This document shows positions 63,611-64,000 of a stretch of DNA of 64,000 nucleotides, one piece after another. Below the pieces are notes generated by a model. That model made no database searches. It saw only the letters and a list, made by a program, of their open reading frames with translations, and was not told where the DNA came from. The stretch is from Betaproteobacteria bacterium (GTDB lineage: Bacteria > Pseudomonadota > Gammaproteobacteria > Burkholderiales > Thiobacillaceae): contig JACRAU010000020.1 of assembly GCA_016234655.1 (NCBI GenBank), positions 1 through 64,000 of the forward strand, written 5' to 3'. The first letter of the stretch is position 1; every line of letters begins with the position of its first letter. The translations under genes and the position numbers were made by a program.

Positions 63611-63912
63611 GCGGCGAATGGCTGGTCGTCGCGCTGCTCGGCGTGGCCGGCTGGCTGTGGTGGGACGCATTACAAAAAAGGGAGTTGGCCATGCACGCGG
63701 TGCGCGCGGCATGTGCCCGCGCGGGCGTGCAATTGCTGGATGAGACCGTCGCGCTGCGCCGCTGGCTGCCGCGTCGCGACGAGAACCAACAACTGCGGCT
63801 CTATCGCGAGTTTGCCTTCGAATATACCCTCAGCGGCGACGACCGCCTGCCCGGCCGCGCCAGGCTATTGGGTGCGCGGGTGCTGGGTATAGAGCTCATC
63901 GAGCCGGCCTGA
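63607..63912 (+). CDS. DUF3301 family protein
   Basis: The 101-aa protein has one N-terminal membrane helix (WLVVALLGVAGWLWW), then QKRELAMHAVRAACARAGVQLLDETVALRRWLPRRDENQQLRLYREFAFEYTLSGDDR. This is the DUF3301 pattern, of unknown function. The ATG at 63607 overlaps the helicase stop (ATGA). The track ORF runs upstream into the helicase in another frame. The last 88 bases of the window (63913-64000) hold no recognisable feature. Confidence 0.85.
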
Positions 63913-64000
63913 TCCGCGTGGCAGGCCGCCACATAAGAGCCTATTTCAGTAGGAAACAGGTGGTTTCTAATCCCAACCGCACCACTGCTTAATAAATGAG

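Overview
The window is a GC-rich chromosomal segment, densely packed on both strands. Gene content points to a betaproteobacterium of the sulfur-oxidising Thiobacillus type. The evidence is the rpsU-yqeY-dnaG-rpoD order with a Lys/Ala/Pro-rich RpoD tail, DUF3579, PilSR, the exbBD-lpxK-Trm112 block, a polar-type fli cluster, and a qmoAB-hdrCB locus. That locus is the electron-transfer partner of APS reductase in sulfur metabolism. The genus cannot be fixed from this sequence alone.

Layout. 1-6.6 kb: tsaD, divergent from the macromolecular-synthesis operon rpsU-yqeY-dnaG-rpoD, then a CAT-anticodon tRNA and its terminator. 6.6-12.06 kb: an AT-richer five-gene metabolic cassette. One DUF6282 hydrolase is divergent from a nitroreductase, a U32-family protein, an acyl-CoA-dehydrogenase-like flavoprotein and an isocitrate/isopropylmalate-type dehydrogenase. 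I cannot assign it to a known pathway. It is the best candidate here for an undescribed system. 12.2-17.3 kb: a signalling island with a soluble histidine kinase, two paralogous receiver-TPR proteins and, between them, a Crp/Fnr regulator. The second receiver-TPR gene has a FliA-type promoter match, which suggests a link to motility. 17.4-22 kb: an RlmN-like radical SAM protein and the rpsP-rimM-trmD-rplS operon with ffh upstream. 22-30 kb: a CcsA-like protein, then ispH, fkpB, lspA, ileS, ribF and murJ on the minus strand. 30.2-32.2 kb: rpsT, DUF3579, ppa and a YfcE-type phosphoesterase. 32.3-37.4 kb: qmoA-qmoB-hdrC-hdrB. 37.5-44.8 kb: two small genes, pilS-pilR, a zinc-binding-domain chemoreceptor with a PAS partner, a Ca2+/Na+ antiporter and ampD. 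44.8-50.2 kb: a hypothetical gene, panD, panC, panB, a deoxynucleoside kinase, folK and pcnB. 50.4-52.6 kb: exbB, exbD, lpxK and Trm112. 52.6-58.9 kb: fliJ-K-L-M-N-O-P-Q-R. 58.9-63.9 kb: a methyltransferase, dapA, bamC, a metallo-beta-lactamase-fold hydrolase, a DEAD-box helicase and DUF3301.

Several repeats stand out. They include REP-like palindromes (151-203 and 37401-37480), a 102-bp element with 12-bp perfect terminal inverted repeats (20528-20629), a palindromic element that reads in frame inside the 5' end of lspA, and a 7-bp tandem repeat abutting a start codon (31541-31599). No transposase, integrase, CRISPR array or rRNA operon was seen. No intergenic stretch exceeds 300 bases. The longest is the 277 bases before the second receiver-TPR gene. 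All functional calls come from reading motifs and gene order by eye; no database search was run.
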